A stretch of 64,000 nucleotides of DNA. Origin: Shewanella sp. MR-4 (GTDB taxonomy: Bacteria > Pseudomonadota > Gammaproteobacteria > Enterobacterales > Shewanellaceae). The stretch is taken from the NCBI RefSeq assembly GCF_000014685.1, contig NC_008321.1, positions 1,302,001 through 1,366,000 of the forward strand. Direction: 5' to 3'. Shown piece by piece: positions 42,148-51,624 of this stretch (the stretch's first letter is position 1; each line of letters opens with the position of its first letter). The notes under the pieces are model-generated. The model was not told the DNA's origin. It made no database searches and worked only from the letters and a program-made list of their open reading frames with translations. Made by a program: the position numbers and the translations under genes.

Positions 42148-45100
42148 ATGAAACTTCGTCATTCTGTTGCCTGCTGCATGCTTGCCCTTGGCACTTTGTC
42201 CGCAGCCCACGCCATCGCTCAACCCGCCAGCAATCAAGGTTATTACCGTGCGCCAGCATTGCATGACCAGACCTTAGTCTTTACGGCCGAAGGTGATCTT
42301 TGGACGCAAACGCTCGGGCAAAAGGCGGCGACGCGCCTGACCACTCTTCCTGCCGAAGAGCTAGGCGCCGCCATCTCCGCCGATGGTAAATGGGTGGCCT
42401 ATGTCGCCAATTATGAGGGCGCGAGTGAGGTTTATGTTATTCCTGTTGCGGGTGGTGTGGCCAAACGAGTGAGTTTCGAAAATAGCCGAGTGCGCGTGCA
42501 AGGCTGGACCGCAAAGGGCGAAGTGCTTTATTCCACCGATAGTGGTTTTGGCCCTGCGAACAATTGGATGTTGCGACTGGTGAATCCAGAAACCTTGGCG
42601 ACGACCGACTTACCACTCGCCGATGCGGTGGAAGGGGTGGTCGATGCCAATAATCAATATGTGTACTTTACCCGTTTTGGCCTGCAGGTCACCGGCGATA
42701 ACGCTAAGGTTTATCGCGGCGGCGCTAAGGGTGAGTTATGGCGCTTTAAACTCGGTGGCAAAGACGAGGCACAGTTGCTCAGTGGTCAGCATCAAGGTTC
42801 GGTGCGTCAACCTATGCTATGGCAAGACAGACTCTACTTTATCAGCGACAGCGATGGTAACGACAATCTCTGGTCCATGGCTCTGGATGGCAGTGACGCG
42901 AAACAGTTGACCCAATATAAAGATTGGCAGGTGCGCGGCGCTCGCATGGACCAAGGTAAAGTCGTGTTCCAGCAGGGCGCAGATATTCATGTTTTTGATA
43001 TCGCCGCTGCCAAAGACTCATTATTAGATATTGAATTAAAGTCCGATTTCGCCCAACGCCGCGAACATTGGGTAAAAGATCCTATGGATTATGCGACCTC
43101 AGCGAACCTTGCGCTTGCGGGCGATAAAGTGGTGATCACCGCCCGTAGCCATGTGGCGATTGCGGGCATTGATGGTTCACGTTTAGTCCAAGTGGCACTG
43201 CCTGGTACCTATCGCGTGCGCAATGCGATTATGAGTCAGGATGGTAAATCGGTTTATGCCATCAGTGACATGAGTGGCCAACAGGAAATTTGGCAATTCC
43301 CTGCCGATGGCAGCAGCGGCGCGAAGCAACTCACCAAAGATGGCCATACCTTAAGAATGACGCTGAGTCTGTCAAACGATGGCCGCTACCTTGCCCACGA
43401 TGATAACGATGGCAATGTGTGGTTGCTGGATCTGAAGAAAAACTCCAATCAAAAAATCATCAGCAACGGTGAGGGACTCGGCCCCTATGCGGATATTCGC
43501 TGGTCGGCAGACAGTCGTTTTATCGCGTTAACTAAATCCGAAATCGGTAAGCAAAGGCCACAAATTGTGCTGTATTCAGTGGACGAAAATAAGGCCCAAG
43601 CGCTCACCAGTGACAAGTATGAGTCCTATTCGCCGACCTTTAGTCGCGATGGCCAGTGGTTATATTTCCTCTCCAATCGCCAGTTTACTGCGACACCAAG
43701 CTCACCTTGGGGCGACCGCAATATGGGGCCAGTGTTTGATAAACGCAGCCAGATTTTTGCGATTGCCTTAGTGAAGAATGCCAAGTTCCCCTTCAGCAAA
43801 CCCACAGAGCTGACGGCTAAGACGGCGGAAAAGGCAGACTCTAAAGATAAGCCTACGCCTGTAAAAATTGATTGGGCGGGAATTGGCGAGCGTTTATGGC
43901 AAGTGCCTTTCGATTCAGGCAATTACAGCCAGTTAACTGCCATTGATGGCCGTCTCTATGTGCTCGACCAAGCCATTGGCGATGACACCGAGCCTAGCTT
44001 AATGACGATTAAGTTTAGCGAGCAGCGCCCAAAAGCCGAAGTGTTTGCCGAAGACGTGGCGAATTACAGAGTGTCCGCCGATGGTAGCAAGTTGTTGCTG
44101 CGCAAAAAAAGCAATGAAAAGTCGCTGCTGATCGTCGATGCGGGCGACAAGTTGGGCGATACCGAAAATGCCAAGGTGCAAACGGATCAGTGGCAATTAG
44201 CGATTTCACCCACCCTAGAATGGCAACAAATGTTTGAAGATGCCTGGTTAATGCACAGGGACTCCTTTTTCGATAAGAAGATGCGCGGCCTCGATTGGCA
44301 AGCGACCAAGGCCAAGTACCAACCGCTACTTGATCGTTTGACCGACCGTAACGAGTTAAACGATATCTTTATGCAGATGATGGGTGAGCTAGATTCGTTG
44401 CACTCGCAAGTGCGGGGTGGCGATCTGCCCAAAGACCCTGACGCGGCCAAAGGTTCGAGTTTAGGCGCGCGGCTACAACAAACTAACGATGGGGTAAAAA
44501 TTGCCCATATCTATCGTAATGATCCTGAACTGCCAAGCCAGGCATCGCCCTTAAGCCGTATCGAAGTCGATGCGAAAGAAGGCGATATGTTACTCGCCAT
44601 CAATGGCACACCTGTGACTAATGTGGCCGATGTGACCCGTTTATTGCGTAATCAGCAGGATAAGCAGGTGTTGCTTGAGCTTAAACGCGGCGGCCAAAAC
44701 CATAAAACCGTGGTGATGCCGGTTAGCACTCAGGTCGATAGCCAATTACGTTATTTAGATTGGGTTAACCACAACGCAGGTGTCGTGACCGAGGCGAGTA
44801 AGGGCAAGATTGGTTACCTGCATTTATACGCCATGGGCGGCGGCGATATTGAGAGTTTTGCCCGTGAGTTTTACACCAATTACGACAAGGACGGTTTGAT
44901 TATCGACGTGCGTCGTAACCGTGGTGGCAATATTGATAGTTGGATCATCGAAAAACTGTTACGCCGCGCTTGGGCCTTCTGGCAGCCAACCCATGGCACG
45001 CCTAATACCAATATGCAGCAAACCTTCCGTGGCCATTTAGTGGTGTTAACCGACGAGTTGACATACTCAGATGGTGAAACCTTCTCGGCGGGGATTAAGG

Positions 45101-45429
45101 CGCTGGGCATTGCTCCGCTCATTGGTAAGCAAACCGCGGGCGCAGGCGTGTGGTTATCGGGTCGTAACTCTCTCACAGATAAAGGTATGGCGCGGGTCGC
45201 CGAATATCCGCAATATGCGATGGATGGCCGCTGGGTACTCGAAGGACATGGGGTAACACCGGATATCGAGGTGGATAACTTACCCTTTGCGACCTTTAAT
45301 GGCCACGATGCGCAGCTCGAAACGGCCATCAGCTATCTTAAGGATGAGTTGATTAAGCAGCCTATCCCCGCATTGAAGGCGCAGCCTATGCCGGCGAAAG
45401 GAATGGCAGAAGACATAAAAGCTAAGTAA
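42148..45429 (+). CDS. Exported tricorn-like S41 family protease
   Basis: 1093 residues with a signal peptide cleaved near AHAIA. The N-terminal two thirds is WD40/TolB-like beta-propeller repeats (VFTAEGDLWTQ, AISADGKWVAYVANYEGASEVYVI, DSDGNDNLWSMALDGSDAKQLT, FSRDGQWLYFLSNR). It is followed by the tricorn core, a PDZ domain (EGDMLLAINGTPVTNVADVTRLLR) and an S41 peptidase domain whose nucleophile is Ser about 974 in TYSDGE. Homologous archaeal tricorn proteases degrade peptides; here the enzyme is periplasmic. It stands alone and is followed by a terminator. Confidence 0.93.
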   Translation: MKLRHSVACCMLALGTLSAAHAIAQPASNQGYYRAPALHDQTLVFTAEGDLWTQTLGQKAATRLTTLPAEELGAAISADGKWVAYVANYEGASEVYVIPVAGGVAKRVSFENSRVRVQGWTAKGEVLYSTDSGFGPANNWMLRLVNPETLATTDLPLADAVEGVVDANNQYVYFTRFGLQVTGDNAKVYRGGAKGELWRFKLGGKDEAQLLSGQHQGSVRQPMLWQDRLYFISDSDGNDNLWSMALDGSDAKQLTQYKDWQVRGARMDQGKVVFQQGADIHVFDIAAAKDSLLDIELKSDFAQRREHWVKDPMDYATSANLALAGDKVVITARSHVAIAGIDGSRLVQVALPGTYRVRNAIMSQDGKSVYAISDMSGQQEIWQFPADGSSGAKQLTKDGHTLRMTLSLSNDGRYLAHDDNDGNVWLLDLKKNSNQKIISNGEGLGPYADIRWSADSRFIALTKSEIGKQRPQIVLYSVDENKAQALTSDKYESYSPTFSRDGQWLYFLSNRQFTATPSSPWGDRNMGPVFDKRSQIFAIALVKNAKFPFSKPTELTAKTAEKADSKDKPTPVKIDWAGIGERLWQVPFDSGNYSQLTAIDGRLYVLDQAIGDDTEPSLMTIKFSEQRPKAEVFAEDVANYRVSADGSKLLLRKKSNEKSLLIVDAGDKLGDTENAKVQTDQWQLAISPTLEWQQMFEDAWLMHRDSFFDKKMRGLDWQATKAKYQPLLDRLTDRNELNDIFMQMMGELDSLHSQVRGGDLPKDPDAAKGSSLGARLQQTNDGVKIAHIYRNDPELPSQASPLSRIEVDAKEGDMLLAINGTPVTNVADVTRLLRNQQDKQVLLELKRGGQNHKTVVMPVSTQVDSQLRYLDWVNHNAGVVTEASKGKIGYLHLYAMGGGDIESFAREFYTNYDKDGLIIDVRRNRGGNIDSWIIEKLLRRAWAFWQPTHGTPNTNMQQTFRGHLVVLTDELTYSDGETFSAGIKALGIAPLIGKQTAGAGVWLSGRNSLTDKGMARVAEYPQYAMDGRWVLEGHGVTPDIEVDNLPFATFNGHDAQLETAISYLKDELIKQPIPALKAQPMPAKGMAEDIKAK

Positions 45430-45499
45430 TTAGCTTAAAAAATAGAAATTTAACTAAGGTTTAAGTTAGCCGAGTTAAGCTGGCTTGGTTCAATGTTAG

Positions 45500-45537
45500 G
45501 GTGTTGTCTTGTGGTTCCCGAGACAACACCTTTTTTT
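45500..45537 (+). terminator. Terminator of the tricorn-like protease gene
   Basis: GGTGTTGTCT (45500-45509) and AGACAACACC (45521-45530) followed by TTTTTTT. Confidence 0.92.
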
Positions 45538-45958
45538 ATGCCCACTCATTAGTGCTTTCGCTGGCATCAACATAGGCTTGCAGGGTGTTGACTTGTTGTT
45601 GATTCGCCATTTGCCCCACAGTTGCAGCCCTAGCCGAATCGTTGTGACTCAAATAGTAAGCCGTGGGAGCCGAAATCCCATCGTTCGTTCCCATCGCGAT
45701 ATTGACCATGTCCGATGCGACCTGATACTTCATTTTGGTCGCTTGAATATGGGCATATTGCTCAACACCCGCCTTCACTTTGCTTAAGTCTGGCGCATGA
45801 GGTTGTGGGATCGGGTCCACCTGCGACAGTTGTTTCGCTTCATTAGACAGGGTCACAGTGCTCGCGCTGGCGGGTGCGGCTGCTGCCGTACTCGTCGTGG
45901 CTGTTGCTGCTGGCTGTTGATAGGGGGTTGCGGTATTACGATAGGCTTGGATTTGCAT
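45536..45958 (-). CDS. Hypothetical protein with Ala/Thr-rich N-terminus
   Basis: 140 residues, no signal peptide. Residues 10-35 are low complexity (PAATATTSTAAAAPASAS), followed by VTLSNEAKQL, a phrase also met in flagellar FlgM-type and hook-associated proteins. The C-terminal half is helical (YAHIQATKMKYQVASDMVNIAMG). GAGGT lies 5 bases before the ATG. Function unknown. Confidence 0.7.
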   Translation of the reverse strand: MQIQAYRNTATPYQQPAATATTSTAAAAPASASTVTLSNEAKQLSQVDPIPQPHAPDLSKVKAGVEQYAHIQATKMKYQVASDMVNIAMGTNDGISAPTAYYLSHNDSARAATVGQMANQQQVNTLQAYVDASESTNEWA

Positions 45959-46052
45959 AGCTGACCTCGAGTGTGAGCGTGCGATATGGCGTTATCATAC
46001 GGTAACTGAGCTTGAGCTAAGCTGAACGGGTGGGGAAATAGGTCATCGGAAA

Positions 46053-46080
46053 GGGCAAGTTTATCGCGATAAACTTGCCC
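46053..46080. repeat. Perfect 28-base palindrome downstream of osmC-like gene
   Basis: GGGCAAGTTTATCG followed directly by its reverse complement, without a spacer. It sits 8 bases after the osmC-family stop and before the next minus-strand gene. It may act as a minus-strand terminator, although its T tract is poor (TTTCC), or as a protein-binding site. Confidence 0.9.
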
Positions 46081-46087
46081 CAAATCG

Positions 46088-46525
46088 TTAAAACTTAATT
46101 TGAATGTCTGTCGCTAACGTATTGGCGATAAAGCAGTTTGCGTGTGCTTTTTCGTGAATTTTCTCAAGAGTCTCAGCAGAAACCTCGACACCTTCGGCAA
46201 ACACTACCTTAGGATTTAAGACCATTTTTGTGACCGCAAGCTTGCCTGCCTCGTTTTTCCCTAGCTCAGCCGAAGCCTCGTCGACATAGGAGGCGACAGG
46301 GAGACGTTTAAGATGAGCGATGGCGAGGAAGGTCAACATATGACAGGAGGACAAGGCCGCAAGCAGGCTTTCCTCTGGATTAACCAAGTGTTCATTGCCC
46401 TTGTACTCGGGGGCAGAAGATGCCTGAATCGTTTGACCGCTGCCAAACGTAATGCTGTGGTCACGGCAGAATTCGCCTTCTTCGGCTGGAGAGGTTTGCC
46501 AATTCACCGTTAAGTTAAAGCCCAT
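46088..46525 (-). CDS. OsmC/Ohr family protein
   Basis: Small peroxide-reducing protein family. 145 residues from MGFNLTVNWQ. It has the conserved resolving-type cysteines: SSCHMLTFL with Cys near residue 60 and NCFIAN near 130. The start at 46525 has GAGGAG 6 bases upstream; an ATG eight codons earlier overlaps the Shine-Dalgarno. It does not show the exact Ohr signature, so I leave the subfamily open. Confidence 0.88.
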   Translation of the reverse strand: MGFNLTVNWQTSPAEEGEFCRDHSITFGSGQTIQASSAPEYKGNEHLVNPEESLLAALSSCHMLTFLAIAHLKRLPVASYVDEASAELGKNEAGKLAVTKMVLNPKVVFAEGVEVSAETLEKIHEKAHANCFIANTLATDIQIKF

Positions 46526-46624
46526 GTTTTTCTCCTCATTGCAGGACATCAGGGCACTATAGCTTAGCTAAAAAGACTTCTCCAGCATGGGGCGCACAGT
46601 TTAGTGCGCCGCCTTGGAAACGGT

Positions 46625-46975
46625 TTAGATCCCACCCGTTAACAGTAAGCTGCAAGTCAATACACTGCCGGTGACTATACCGATGGGAAGATGGCGCGGG
46701 CTGTAGCTTAGGGTCAAAATCACAAGCATCGCCGCAAGCGAGATGATCCCCATAAACAAAATGCTGCCATAGGCCCAACCTTGTCCCTGGGCGCAGGTGC
46801 TTAGGCTGATGATTAATAACAGCCAAGCAAACAGGGTTAACAGACGGCTCTGCCACTGCGATGGTGGGCGCTTAAACACATCCTTAAAATGGCCAAACTT
46901 GGCTAACGCAAACAGCGCAAGGGAGAGATAACTGAGCCCGAGAATGCCGAGCACTGGGATAAATTCTGGCATCAT
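46625..46975 (-). CDS. DUF3325-like small membrane protein
   Basis: 116 residues with four hydrophobic spans (GILGLSYLSLALFALA, LLTLFAWLLLIISLSTC, YGSILFMGIISLAAMLVILTL, IGIVTGSVLTCSLLL). It is the last gene of an operon with a PepSY membrane protein and a DUF3649 protein, an arrangement known next to iron/siderophore uptake. It starts 4 bases inside the upstream gene. The DUF3325 label rests on topology and context. Confidence 0.75.
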   Translation of the reverse strand: MMPEFIPVLGILGLSYLSLALFALAKFGHFKDVFKRPPSQWQSRLLTLFAWLLLIISLSTCAQGQGWAYGSILFMGIISLAAMLVILTLSYSPRHLPIGIVTGSVLTCSLLLTGGI

Positions 46976-48654
46976 GATTTTGCTTCCTCCAAGGGAGACG
47001 ACGAGGCAAGTTCGTTAGCATAACTCGGTTCAGGTTGTTTTCTCCTGACTTTTTCAACTGCTGTGGTATTTTTTCGACTCGGCTTTTGCAATGTTTTCAC
47101 CACGGCCGAGAGTCGAGTGCTCGCAAAAAGCATGGCACAACCCAGTAACAGCGCGAGCACATCAAACCCAACCAGTGCCCATTGTTGGCTGCGGATATTA
47201 TCAATTAAGTGGCTCGGAGACGTGGCCGCATTTAACAGCGGCAGTGCGCAATAAAGCGCTCCGATAAGCATCAAGGCGAATTGCCAATGGCGTCGGCTTC
47301 GACCGAAAAATGCCCATACGCCCATCGCTCCTAAAGTGATAAAGAAGCTATGTACTTCCCAGGCTGAGCGGGCGGCAAAATCCGTTGGTAGTAGGCGGTT
47401 TGCATAGAAAAATGCCGCCGCGCCTAAGGGCAAGCCTAAGATAAACATGAAGTTTAATCCTTCGACTAAGCGCAGACCACGACTCGCTTTCTCGCCTTTA
47501 TCGATTGCCTTTTGCTGCTTCTGGCGTAGACGAATCGCCCACATTAAGGTGCCCGTTGCGACCATGGCGCAGCCGAGTAAGCCACAGAAGAAGAACAAAA
47601 TACGCAGCAGTGGCGCGGCAAAACGCGCGGTGTGCAGCGACATCATAGTGTCGTAGGTCACGACGGTTGCCGACATCTCATGGGGGCTGGCGTACTTGAG
47701 TTCACCCGTAACACCGTTAAACACTAGGAGTGTTGATTCGTCGGTGACGTCTTTACCGGTATTTTGGTAGAAGGTCACTTGGCTATTTTGATCTTTCGGA
47801 TAGGAAACAATCACCTGCTTGATAGGTGCATCGCCCCATTCTGCCTGAACTTGGGGCAACAGTTGGCTTAAGCGCACTTGCTCTGCCTGAATGCCCGAGG
47901 CTTTTTCTGTTTGTCTCGCCGGATTGAGTTCTTTTAAAAAGGCTTGATTATCCTCAGGATAAGCTGTGCTTACCGTCCATGGGATATAGATCAGCATTAA
48001 AGTGATGAGGCCAGTATAGGTGATCATTAAATGGTAGGGCAGGGCAATCACAGAGCTGACATTATGGGCATCTAACCAAGAGCGAGCGCCCTTGTTCTGA
48101 CGAAAGCTAAACAAGTCTTTAAAGATACGCTTATGGATAACGATGCCGCTGATAAGGGCAATTAACATAAACATAGTGCAGACACCCACAATGTAGCGCG
48201 CCGTAATGGCTGGCATGTAGTGTAGGTCGAAATGTAAACGGTAGAAGAAGTCACCGCCGCGGCTGTCGCGGACATCGGTGATCATGCCACTGCCATCGGC
48301 CTTGGTGACATGCTGCTCGATTTTGCCTCGGCGTTGACCCTTTTCAGGCGGCAGTTGCCACGCAAAGCTCAGCATGGGGCTTCTATCGGTTGGGAAATTG
48401 ATTAACCAGCGTTGGGTTGCCGCCGCGGAATGCGCTTCAATGTAGTCTTGACCTTGGTCAAGCTGAGTCGCTACTTGATTCGTTTGATAGTCTTGAAAGG
48501 CGCCGCGGTGGAGTTCTGGCTCGGCCCACAGGCTCATTTCATGGCGGAAATAACTCAGGCTACCAGCAAAAAAGATCAGCAGTAATACCCAGCACACGAG
48601 CAAACCCGCCCAAGTGTGCAGCCAGGAGAGGGTTCTAAAAAAAGTTTCTTTCAT
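46972..48654 (-). CDS. PepSY-associated membrane protein, iron-uptake type
   Basis: 560 residues from MKETFFRTLSWLHTWAGLL. Hallmarks are the N-terminal helix with HTWAGLLVCWVLLLIFFAGSLSYF, a large periplasmic loop, HARYIVG-type middle region, DAHNVSSVIALPYHLMITYTGL, the later MMSLHTARFAAPLLRILFFFCGLLG, and several more helices. The family often sits with TonB receptors and is thought to reduce ferric siderophores; this is an inference. The ATG at 48654 follows the upstream stop by 1 base, so they are coupled. An upstream in-frame start at 48684 would overlap the DUF3649 gene. Confidence 0.88.
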   Translation of the reverse strand: MKETFFRTLSWLHTWAGLLVCWVLLLIFFAGSLSYFRHEMSLWAEPELHRGAFQDYQTNQVATQLDQGQDYIEAHSAAATQRWLINFPTDRSPMLSFAWQLPPEKGQRRGKIEQHVTKADGSGMITDVRDSRGGDFFYRLHFDLHYMPAITARYIVGVCTMFMLIALISGIVIHKRIFKDLFSFRQNKGARSWLDAHNVSSVIALPYHLMITYTGLITLMLIYIPWTVSTAYPEDNQAFLKELNPARQTEKASGIQAEQVRLSQLLPQVQAEWGDAPIKQVIVSYPKDQNSQVTFYQNTGKDVTDESTLLVFNGVTGELKYASPHEMSATVVTYDTMMSLHTARFAAPLLRILFFFCGLLGCAMVATGTLMWAIRLRQKQQKAIDKGEKASRGLRLVEGLNFMFILGLPLGAAAFFYANRLLPTDFAARSAWEVHSFFITLGAMGVWAFFGRSRRHWQFALMLIGALYCALPLLNAATSPSHLIDNIRSQQWALVGFDVLALLLGCAMLFASTRLSAVVKTLQKPSRKNTTAVEKVRRKQPEPSYANELASSSPLEEAKS

Positions 48655-48655
48655 C

Positions 48656-49024
48656 TTACTGTCCACACACCTTAAGCAGAGCAAAACACAGGAGGCTAAA
48701 TAGGCTTAAGTCACGCCACGCATGCCACGTTTTACGCACACAGAAGGCGTAAATGATGGCGATGGCATAAAACAAAAAGGCCAGCATATTGGCGGTTAAG
48801 GTGCTTTCAAATCGAGACATAGGCAGGACTTGGGTCAACATACAGGCTAGTGTTGCCGCAGCGATATAACCCGCTAATAAAGCGGCGCTGGCGCGCACAA
48901 ACACCTGCAAACCAAACTGGGTCTGGTCTTGCTTAATCCAGCGAATGACGGCGTGATAATAACTCGTCACAGCGGAAGCAGAGGCTGCCGATGTTGGTGT
49001 ATTGGAAACTGGGATATGAGACAT
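48656..49024 (-). CDS. DUF3649-like membrane protein
   Basis: 122 residues with a polar N-terminus (TPTSAASASAVTSYYHAVIRW) and about three helices (ASAALLAGYIAAATLACMLTQVLP, ANMLAFLFYAIAIIYAFCV, LSLFSLLCFALLKVCG). The MSRFEST...NMLAFLFYA part is typical of DUF3649 proteins that accompany PepSY iron genes. First secure gene of the operon. Confidence 0.78.
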   Translation of the reverse strand: MSHIPVSNTPTSAASASAVTSYYHAVIRWIKQDQTQFGLQVFVRASAALLAGYIAAATLACMLTQVLPMSRFESTLTANMLAFLFYAIAIIYAFCVRKTWHAWRDLSLFSLLCFALLKVCGQ

Positions 49025-49038
49025 AAGTGTTGCTTATT

Positions 49039-49281
49039 TCAGTCAATATTAAAACCGTTATGGCGATGTGCCATATCATGCATACCACTCCATTGATTAT
49101 TCTTATGCCTAACCCAGTCCGCTTGGGTGCATGAGCAAAGGAGAGTCGCTACTCGGCTTGGAGTATAACCTAGTTTATTTAAATGATAAACAATATCATT
49201 TGCGTTTATCTGTGAGATCCCTAACGAATTTGTGACAGCGTAAACATCACGCTGGAGTCGCTTAAGCGGCAAACATTTCAT
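49039..49281 (-). CDS. Doubtful small ORF ahead of the iron-type operon
   Basis: 80 codons (MKCLPLKRLQRDVYAVTNSLG...), 14 bases before the DUF3649 gene. No family recognised and no clear ribosome binding site. A Fur-like box and a promoter-like pair lie inside it (49162-49198), which argues that at least its first third is untranslated control DNA in this operon. It may be a real gene with its own promoter further upstream. Confidence 0.35.
   Translation of the reverse strand: MKCLPLKRLQRDVYAVTNSLGISQINANDIVYHLNKLGYTPSRVATLLCSCTQADWVRHKNNQWSGMHDMAHRHNGFNID
49162..49198 (-). promoter_or_regulatory. Fur-like box with promoter for the iron-type operon
   Basis: TGATAAACAATATCA (49184-49198) matches the 7-1-7 Fur motif TGATAAT-N-ATTATCA at 12 of 14 fixed positions and is extended as AAATGATA/TATCATTT. 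On the minus strand TTATCA, a 16-base spacer and TATACT (49167-49162) form a plausible promoter that the box overlaps. It lies about 140 bases before the DUF3649 start. Confidence 0.55.
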
Positions 49282-49447
49282 AATGTGCAATTTGTCACAA
49301 ATGTTTGTTTTTATTGATGTGATTGATCTTGCTTGTTTAGAATTTGGTTAATTTTTATGCTCTCACTGTGAGCTTAATCAAAGCAGGCGTTCTGTGCTTT
49401 TGGCAAAATGCGGCGCAACTTTCACATGGAATCCGTTAGTGCGCCCT

Positions 49448-51016
49448 ATGCAAACACATTCAAAAAATGGTGAAAAACACCTATCCGAAAACGCTATTCT
49501 CCTCTCGACAACCGATCTGAAAGGCAACATTAAGTATGTCAATCAAACCTTTTCGCAGATCAGTGAATATAGCGTTGCCGAGTTGCAGGGGAGCCCGCAT
49601 AACATAGTGCGCCATGGTGATATGCCATCAGCCGCCTTTAAAATGCTTTGGGAACGGATAAGAAGCGGCAAACCTTGGATGGGGATTGTCAAAAATAGAA
49701 CAAAAACCGGTGGCTATTACTGGGTGAATGCCTACGTCGCCCCTGTGTACGAAAATGGCAAAATTCATGAGTATCAATCCGTTCGCCGCCAAGCAACCCC
49801 AGAACAAATCAAGGCGGCCGAGGAAATCTATCAAGGGATCAATCAAGGACAACAGCCCAAGGCGCTGAAAAAAGACCGCTTAGGATTTCGCGGAAAAATA
49901 CTCGTGACGATGTTGTTTACCATCGCACTAACTGCCTACTTGGCAACGTATTCGCCCATCTTAGCTGCCCTTGCTGGTGGACTACTTGCTTTGGGTCTGT
50001 GGTATATGCTCATGCAGCCTTTTCAGGCATTAGTACAGGTGGCCAGCAATATTATCGATGATCCCGTTGCTATGGGGGTTTACACCGGCAGGCAAGATGA
50101 AATCGGTAAGCTAGATCTGGCGCTGCGATTTTTGATCACCGAAATTGGCGGCGTAGTGGGCCGAATGGCGGATTCTGCCAGTGAGATCCAAGAGCAGAGC
50201 GTGAATCTGAAACAAACTATCACCAATACTTGGGAACATGCCGATAGCCAGAGCGCGCAAACCACACAGGCTGCAACGGCGATGGAGCAAATGAGTGCCA
50301 GCTTTGCGGAGGTAACGGATAATATCCATCGCACCGCATCCGAGATGGTTTCTAGCCATGAGGCGGCGCAGCGTGGTCATTCACGGCTTGAAACCGTTAT
50401 CGAGGCGATACATCAGCTGAGTGTACAGGTGAGCCATTTCTCCGATGTGGTGCAAACGATTGAGCAGGACAGCCAAGCGATTCATCAAGTGCTAGAAGTG
50501 ATCCGCGCGATTGCCGATCAAACCAATCTGTTAGCGCTGAATGCCGCGATTGAAGCGGCGCGGGCGGGGGAAAGCGGTCGCGGTTTTGCGGTCGTTGCCG
50601 ATGAAGTCCGGCAGTTATCTAGCCGAACCAGCCAGTCGACCTCGCAAATTGAACAGATTGTAAGCCGCTTTAAAGACAGTACGCAAAGGGCGGTATCAAC
50701 TATGACGGCGGGTCAAGAGCAGGTTAAGCGCTCAGTTTCATTAGCGCAGGATGCCAGCATTGCCTTTGGTGAGTTGTTATCTTCTATCGCTAGAATTAAC
50801 TCTTTGAGTGATGATAATGCGGCCGCAATGACTCAGCAGACCTCCGTGGCGGCAGAAATCAGCCGTGCTATCCATGTGATCAGCGATTTGGCGCAGCAGA
50901 GTTTGCAGCAGACCCAGGATGCGGCGGCCAGGGGAGATCAGGTTTCGCGATTATCGACTAAAACCCACCACCTATCGCAGCAATTCTGGCAACAGAGCGT
51001 ACAACGTAAGTATTAA
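49448..51016 (+). CDS. PAS-domain methyl-accepting chemotaxis protein (Aer-like)
   Basis: 522 residues from MQTHSKNGEKHLSENAI. The N-terminal PAS domain (STTDLKGNIKYVNQTFSQISEYSVAELQG...WMGIVKNRTKTGGYYWVNAYVAPVYENG) resembles the FAD-binding sensor of Aer. It is followed by a hydrophobic hairpin (ILVTMLFTIALTAYLATYSPILAALAGGLLALGLWYMLM), a HAMP-like segment and the MCP signalling domain with the hairpin tip region LNAAIEAARAGESGRGFAVVADEVRQLSSR. No CheR/CheB pentapeptide at the C-terminus. Likely senses redox or energy state. A GTG start 18 codons upstream is also open. Confidence 0.9.
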   Translation: MQTHSKNGEKHLSENAILLSTTDLKGNIKYVNQTFSQISEYSVAELQGSPHNIVRHGDMPSAAFKMLWERIRSGKPWMGIVKNRTKTGGYYWVNAYVAPVYENGKIHEYQSVRRQATPEQIKAAEEIYQGINQGQQPKALKKDRLGFRGKILVTMLFTIALTAYLATYSPILAALAGGLLALGLWYMLMQPFQALVQVASNIIDDPVAMGVYTGRQDEIGKLDLALRFLITEIGGVVGRMADSASEIQEQSVNLKQTITNTWEHADSQSAQTTQAATAMEQMSASFAEVTDNIHRTASEMVSSHEAAQRGHSRLETVIEAIHQLSVQVSHFSDVVQTIEQDSQAIHQVLEVIRAIADQTNLLALNAAIEAARAGESGRGFAVVADEVRQLSSRTSQSTSQIEQIVSRFKDSTQRAVSTMTAGQEQVKRSVSLAQDASIAFGELLSSIARINSLSDDNAAAMTQQTSVAAEISRAIHVISDLAQQSLQQTQDAAARGDQVSRLSTKTHHLSQQFWQQSVQRKY

Positions 51017-51245
51017 TCCTTGGTATTCAACTGGTTGGTTTATATTTTTTGTCGATTATAAATCAACCAGTTACTCATTTTTTTAGTTCCCTTATCGTGT
51101 CATTTCTTTGATAAATCTCACATTTAGCAGCTGCTAATACCCGTTTGGCTCGAAATATTTGCCTAGGGGGCTTGTGTTTTATTTGCCATGCCCCAAGCTC
51201 TAATAGTGAAGTGAAAAAAAGTAAAGACACTAAAAGGGACAATCT

Positions 51246-51602
51246 ATGAAAATTAATCTTTCTGGTCACCATGTCGATGTTACTGATTCTGTAAAAGAAC
51301 ACGTTAACGAAAAGTTTTCAAAAATCGCCACTCATTTCCCCACACTCATCGGCCTCGATATTATTATTGCGAAGGAGCATGGCGAGTTTCAGGTTGAAAT
51401 TCGGACAAATTACGAAGGTAGTCGCATCTCAGCTTCGGGTACGGATGAAGTCATGTATCCCGCGATTGCCGCAGCAGCTAAAAAACTGGATGCTGCACTT
51501 AAACATCGCAAAGGCCAGTTAAAGGCGGACTTACATGAAAAGCCAACCTGCACAACGCCACCTATCGCCCATGAAATTATCCAAGAGATGGATTTGCGCT
51601 AG
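51246..51602 (+). CDS. hpf: Ribosome hibernation promoting factor HPF (short form)
   Basis: 118 residues, MKINLSGHHVDVTDSVKEHVNEKFSKIATHFPTLIGLDIIIAKEHGEFQVEIRTNYEGSRISASGTDEVMYPAIAAAAKKLDAALKHRKG pattern of the S30AE family. It lacks the acidic tail of RaiA, so it is the HPF type that helps form 100S dimers with RMF. Not next to rpoN here. AAAGGGA precedes the ATG by about 9 bases. Confidence 0.9.
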   Translation: MKINLSGHHVDVTDSVKEHVNEKFSKIATHFPTLIGLDIIIAKEHGEFQVEIRTNYEGSRISASGTDEVMYPAIAAAAKKLDAALKHRKGQLKADLHEKPTCTTPPIAHEIIQEMDLR

Positions 51603-51624
51603 GTTATTACCTTAACGATGCAAT

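Noticed and set aside
42623..42910. Overlapping ORFs inside the tricorn-like gene
   Set aside because: Shadow frames within a continuous, well-conserved long gene.
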